Below are positions 61,798 through 64,000 of a DNA stretch of 64,000 bases, one piece after another (positions within the stretch are counted from its first letter, which is position 1; the number at the start of each line of letters is the position of its first letter). Origin of the DNA: Lysobacter arenosi (GTDB taxonomy: Bacteria; Pseudomonadota; Gammaproteobacteria; Xanthomonadales; Xanthomonadaceae); the NCBI RefSeq assembly GCF_016613475.2, contig NZ_CP071517.1, forward strand, positions 2,170,001 through 2,234,000, read 5' to 3'. Both the position numbers and the translations under genes were made by a program. The notes below the pieces were generated by a model. The model searched no databases and had not been told where the DNA came from. It was given only the letters and a program-made list of their open reading frames with translations.

Positions 61798-62469
61798 TCA
61801 GGCCGCCACTTCCTCCGGCGCATCGGGCTGCCGCTCCGGACGTGCCGCATCAAATGCCGGCAGCGCCAGGCAGGCCTGCTCGATCCGCACGATCGTCGGA
61901 TACTTCGCCAGGTCCACGCCGAAACGGCGCGCGTTGTACACCTGCGGCACCAGGCAGCAGTCGGCCAGGGTCGGCAGGTCGCCTTCGCAGAAGCGCCCGG
62001 TCGAAGGATGGTCGGCCAGCATCGCCTCCAGGGCGGTGAAGCCCTCTTCGATCCAGTGCAGCACCCAGTTGTCGCGCTCGGGTTGCGGCACGTGCCAGCT
62101 GCGGTCGAAGAAGCGCAGGACACGCAGGTTGTTGAGCGGATGGATGTCGCATGCAACCAGCTGCGACAGCGCGCGCACGCGCTGGCGATCGCGCGCCGAG
62201 GACGGCAGCAGCGGCGGCTGCGGCCAGGTCTCGTCGAGGTATTCCAGGATCGCCACCGATTGCCGCATCAGGCGATCGCCGTGCTGCAGCACCGGCACCA
62301 GTCCCTGCGGATTGGCCTCGCGGAACGCCGGCGTGTGCTGCTCGCCGCCCTCGCGCAACAGGTGCACGGGCACGGTGTCGTAGGCAAGGCCCTTGAGGTT
62401 CAGGCCAATGCGGACGCGATAGGCCGCGCTGGAGCGCCAGTACGAATACAGCCGCAGTTGCTCTGCCAC
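61798..62469 (-). CDS. maiA: Maleylacetoacetate isomerase (zeta-class GST)
   Basis: 223 residues from GTG 62469, preceded by GGAGAGGGGAC. It isomerises maleylacetoacetate to fumarylacetoacetate with glutathione in tyrosine/homogentisate breakdown. The zeta-class active-site region is YWRSSAAYRVRIGLNLKGL (the Cys of the SSCxWRVR motif is Ala here). NPQGLVPVLQHG and QSVAILEYLDE bind glutathione. Just downstream of fahA on the same strand. Confidence 0.88.
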   Translation of the reverse strand: MAEQLRLYSYWRSSAAYRVRIGLNLKGLAYDTVPVHLLREGGEQHTPAFREANPQGLVPVLQHGDRLMRQSVAILEYLDETWPQPPLLPSSARDRQRVRALSQLVACDIHPLNNLRVLRFFDRSWHVPQPERDNWVLHWIEEGFTALEAMLADHPSTGRFCEGDLPTLADCCLVPQVYNARRFGVDLAKYPTIVRIEQACLALPAFDAARPERQPDAPEEVAA

Positions 62470-62545
62470 GTCCCCTCTCCTCGCCGCATGCGGCGCTGGT
62501 CGACTTCGACGCAGCGGGATCGCCCGCTGCGCTTGCTGCAATTAA

Positions 62546-63529
62546 TCAGCCGGCGCGTTCGATGCGCTGCTCGATTGCGCCGAACACGCTTTCGCCATCG
62601 CGCGACAGCATCTCGATGCGGACCACGTCGCCGAAGCTCATGAACGGCGTCAGCGGCTTGCCGTGCTCGAGCGTCTCGACAGTGCGCTTCTCGGCGAAGC
62701 ACGAGGCACCCAGCGAGGTGTCCTCGTTGGCGACCGTGCCGGAGCCGACGATGGTGCCGGCCGAGAGCGGACGGGTCTTGGCCGCATGCGCCACCAGCTG
62801 GGCAAAACTGAACTGCATGTCCACGCCCGCTTCCGGCGCGCCGAACCATTCGCCATTGATGTGCGTGGTCAATGCCAGGTGCACCTTGCTGTCCTGCCAG
62901 GCATCGCCGAGCTCGTCAGGGGTGACGAACACCGGGCTCAGCGCCGAGCGCGGCTTGGACTGCAGGAAGCCGAAGCCCTTGGCCAGCTCGTTCGGGATCA
63001 GGTTGCGCAACGACACGTCGTTGACCAGGCCGACCAGCTGGATGTGCGCGGCCGCCTGCGCCGGCGTCGCCGCCATCGGCACGTCGTCGGTGACGATCAC
63101 CACTTCGGCTTCCAGGTCGATGCCATAGTCCTCGCTCGGCACGCGCACCGGATCGCGCGGGCCATAGAAGCCGGCGCTGACCGCCTGGTACATCAGCGGG
63201 TCGCTGTAGAAACTCTCCGGCACTTCGGCGCCACGGGCGCGGCGGACGCGCTCGACGTGCGGCAGGTAGGCCGAGCCATCGACGAATTCGTAGGCGCGCG
63301 GCAACGGTGCAGCCATGGCGGCCAGGTCCACGTCGAAGGCACCGTCTGCGCTGCCCGCATTGAGCGCGTCGTACAGGGCGTTCAGGCGCGGAGCGGTGTT
63401 GGACCAGTCCTCGAGTGCACGCTGCATCGTTTCAGCGATGCCGGTGGCGCGCACGGCGCGCGACAGATCACGCGAAACCACGACCAGCGTGCCGTCACGA
63501 CCACCTTCCTTCAGGGAACCAAGCTTCAT
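62546..63529 (-). CDS. fahA: Fumarylacetoacetate hydrolase family protein
   Basis: 327 residues. The FAH fold is marked by DLEAEVVIVTDDVP (metal-binding Glu/Asp cluster), GLVNDVSLRNLIP, GFLQSKPRSALSPVFVTPDEL and the C-terminal LSAGTIVGSGTVANED. Next to maiA it should split fumarylacetoacetate to fumarate and acetoacetate. Acetoacetate could then be activated by ScoAB at 25000-26382. The two genes are 76 bases apart on the same strand. Confidence 0.88.
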   Translation of the reverse strand: MKLGSLKEGGRDGTLVVVSRDLSRAVRATGIAETMQRALEDWSNTAPRLNALYDALNAGSADGAFDVDLAAMAAPLPRAYEFVDGSAYLPHVERVRRARGAEVPESFYSDPLMYQAVSAGFYGPRDPVRVPSEDYGIDLEAEVVIVTDDVPMAATPAQAAAHIQLVGLVNDVSLRNLIPNELAKGFGFLQSKPRSALSPVFVTPDELGDAWQDSKVHLALTTHINGEWFGAPEAGVDMQFSFAQLVAHAAKTRPLSAGTIVGSGTVANEDTSLGASCFAEKRTVETLEHGKPLTPFMSFGDVVRIEMLSRDGESVFGAIEQRIERAG

Positions 63530-63611
63530 CGAAACTCCAGATTCGAGCGCGAGGGCGCATTAGTTTCAATTGTAACCGCCTCGCGGCACACGAGGCGATG
63601 GGCTTTGCATT

Positions 63612-63681
63612 GTAGGAGCGGGCGTGCTCGCGATAGCGGTCGCGCGCAGGTCGCACCGGTCGCGAGCAAGCTCGCTCCTAC
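63612..63681. repeat. Palindromic GTAGGAGCG element
   Basis: GTAGGAGCG...CGCTCCTAC, 70 bases end to end, with a second inner match GCTCGCGA / TCGCGAGC. A common intergenic repeat type in xanthomonads and pseudomonads; lies between tRNA-Gln and fahA. Confidence 0.65.
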
Positions 63682-63750
63682 CCACATTCAAGGCGTCCCC
63701 ATTACCAGCCACAGTACGTAGCGCGGCCACCAGACCAGACACGCAGACAA

Positions 63751-63775
63751 CAAAAAACCCGCCTTGCGGCGGGCT
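63751..63775 (-). terminator. Intrinsic terminator after tRNA-Gln
   Basis: On the minus strand GCCCGCC-GCAA-GGCGGGT followed by six T, 13 bases after the tRNA 3' end. It ends the rpsI-tRNA transcript. Confidence 0.85.
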
Positions 63776-63787
63776 TCTTGTTTGATA

Positions 63788-63862
63788 TGGCAGCCCCGGA
63801 TGGATTCGAACCACCGAATGCCTGAGTCAGAGTCAGGTGCCTTACCGCTTGGCGACGGGGCT
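63788..63862 (-). tRNA. tRNA-Gln (anticodon CTG)
   Basis: 75 nt with encoded CCA. The acceptor stem AGCCCCG pairs with CGGGGCT; the D arm is GCCAAGCGGTAAGGC; the anticodon stem-loop CCTGA-CTCTGAC-TCAGG gives anticodon CTG, reading CAG; the T arm is GGTGGTTCGAATCCATC. It starts only 24 bases after the rpsI stop on the same strand, so it may be processed from the ribosomal-protein transcript. Confidence 0.95.
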
Positions 63863-63886
63863 ATGCAATCAATTTTAGCGCAGAAA

Positions 63887-64000
63887 TTAGCGCTTGGAGA
63901 ACTGGGTAGCGCGACGTGCCTTGTGCAGGCCGACCTTCTTACGCTCGACTTCACGGGCGTCGCGGGTCATGAAGCCAGCCTTGCGCAGCTCGGACTTCAG
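63887..64000 (-). CDS. rpsI: 30S ribosomal protein S9, C-terminal 37 residues (runs off the window)
   Basis: The frame from base 64000 to the TAA at 63887 encodes [20 protein letters not shown] and ends [12 protein letters not shown], the universal S9 C terminus that reaches into the ribosomal P site. Only the 3' end of the gene is present. Confidence 0.96.
   Translation of the reverse strand: MKSELRKAGFMTRDAREVERKKVGLHKARRATQFSKR

Noticed and set aside
63688..63954. Open frame across tRNA-Gln and its flanks
   Set aside because: Overlaps a complete tRNA, its terminator and the rpsI end; not a real gene.

Overview
The window reads as a chromosomal segment of a high-GC gammaproteobacterium of the Xanthomonadaceae/Lysobacteraceae (Lysobacter- or Luteimonas-like). 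The reasons are gene neighbourhoods known from this family (lptFG facing pepA-holC-valS, PilU-type ATPase, short H-NS-like protein, xanB and etfBA beside the LPS locus, metB at its other end) and the intergenic palindromes of the CCCGGC..GCCGGG and GGAGCG..CGCTCC types. No CRISPR array, prophage or transposase gene was seen. Identifications rest on recognising protein families by eye; no database search was run.

Layout. 1-27 kb is mostly housekeeping: the 5' part of purL, a DsbC-type lipoprotein, xerD, an RDD membrane protein, lptF-lptG, pepA-holC-valS, a small secreted protein, a pssA-holD-rimI operon with 4-base overlaps, a DUF4124 protein, proS, an H-NS-like protein, a ThrE-type exporter, a lipid ABC importer operon (STAS-MlaE, MlaF, MlaD/MCE, PqiC-like lipoprotein), alkB, ETF-ubiquinone oxidoreductase, scoAB and an ATP-grasp enzyme.

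27.4-53.9 kb is the lipopolysaccharide/O-antigen island, in the position known for Xanthomonas (between etfBA and metB). Enzymes for GDP-mannose (xanB, cpsG) and GDP-D-rhamnose (gmd, rmd), a Wzm/Wzt ABC exporter with a C-terminal glycan-binding domain, a double-domain glycosyltransferase, a paralogous single-domain one and a FkbM methyltransferase fit a D-rhamnan-type, ABC-exported O-antigen. Two separate GtrA/GtrB modules are added. One has an aminotransferase, an acyltransferase and a 707-residue membrane protein. The other has ugd and uxs (a UDP-xylose route), a 199-residue membrane protein and a 597-residue membrane protein carrying a C-terminal DUF4214 domain. These look like two periplasmic side-branch systems. 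A broken methyltransferase remnant lies at the seam beside ugd.

53.9-64 kb returns to conserved genes: a cystathionine gamma-synthase/lyase and a CBS-domain cystathionine beta-synthase (transsulfuration), a two-domain 2OG-Fe(II) oxygenase, a sulfotransferase-like protein, a YdcH-family protein with a structured leader, a DUF4398 lipoprotein/OmpA-like pair, pilU, maiA-fahA (end of tyrosine breakdown), tRNA-Gln(CTG) and the 3' end of rpsI.
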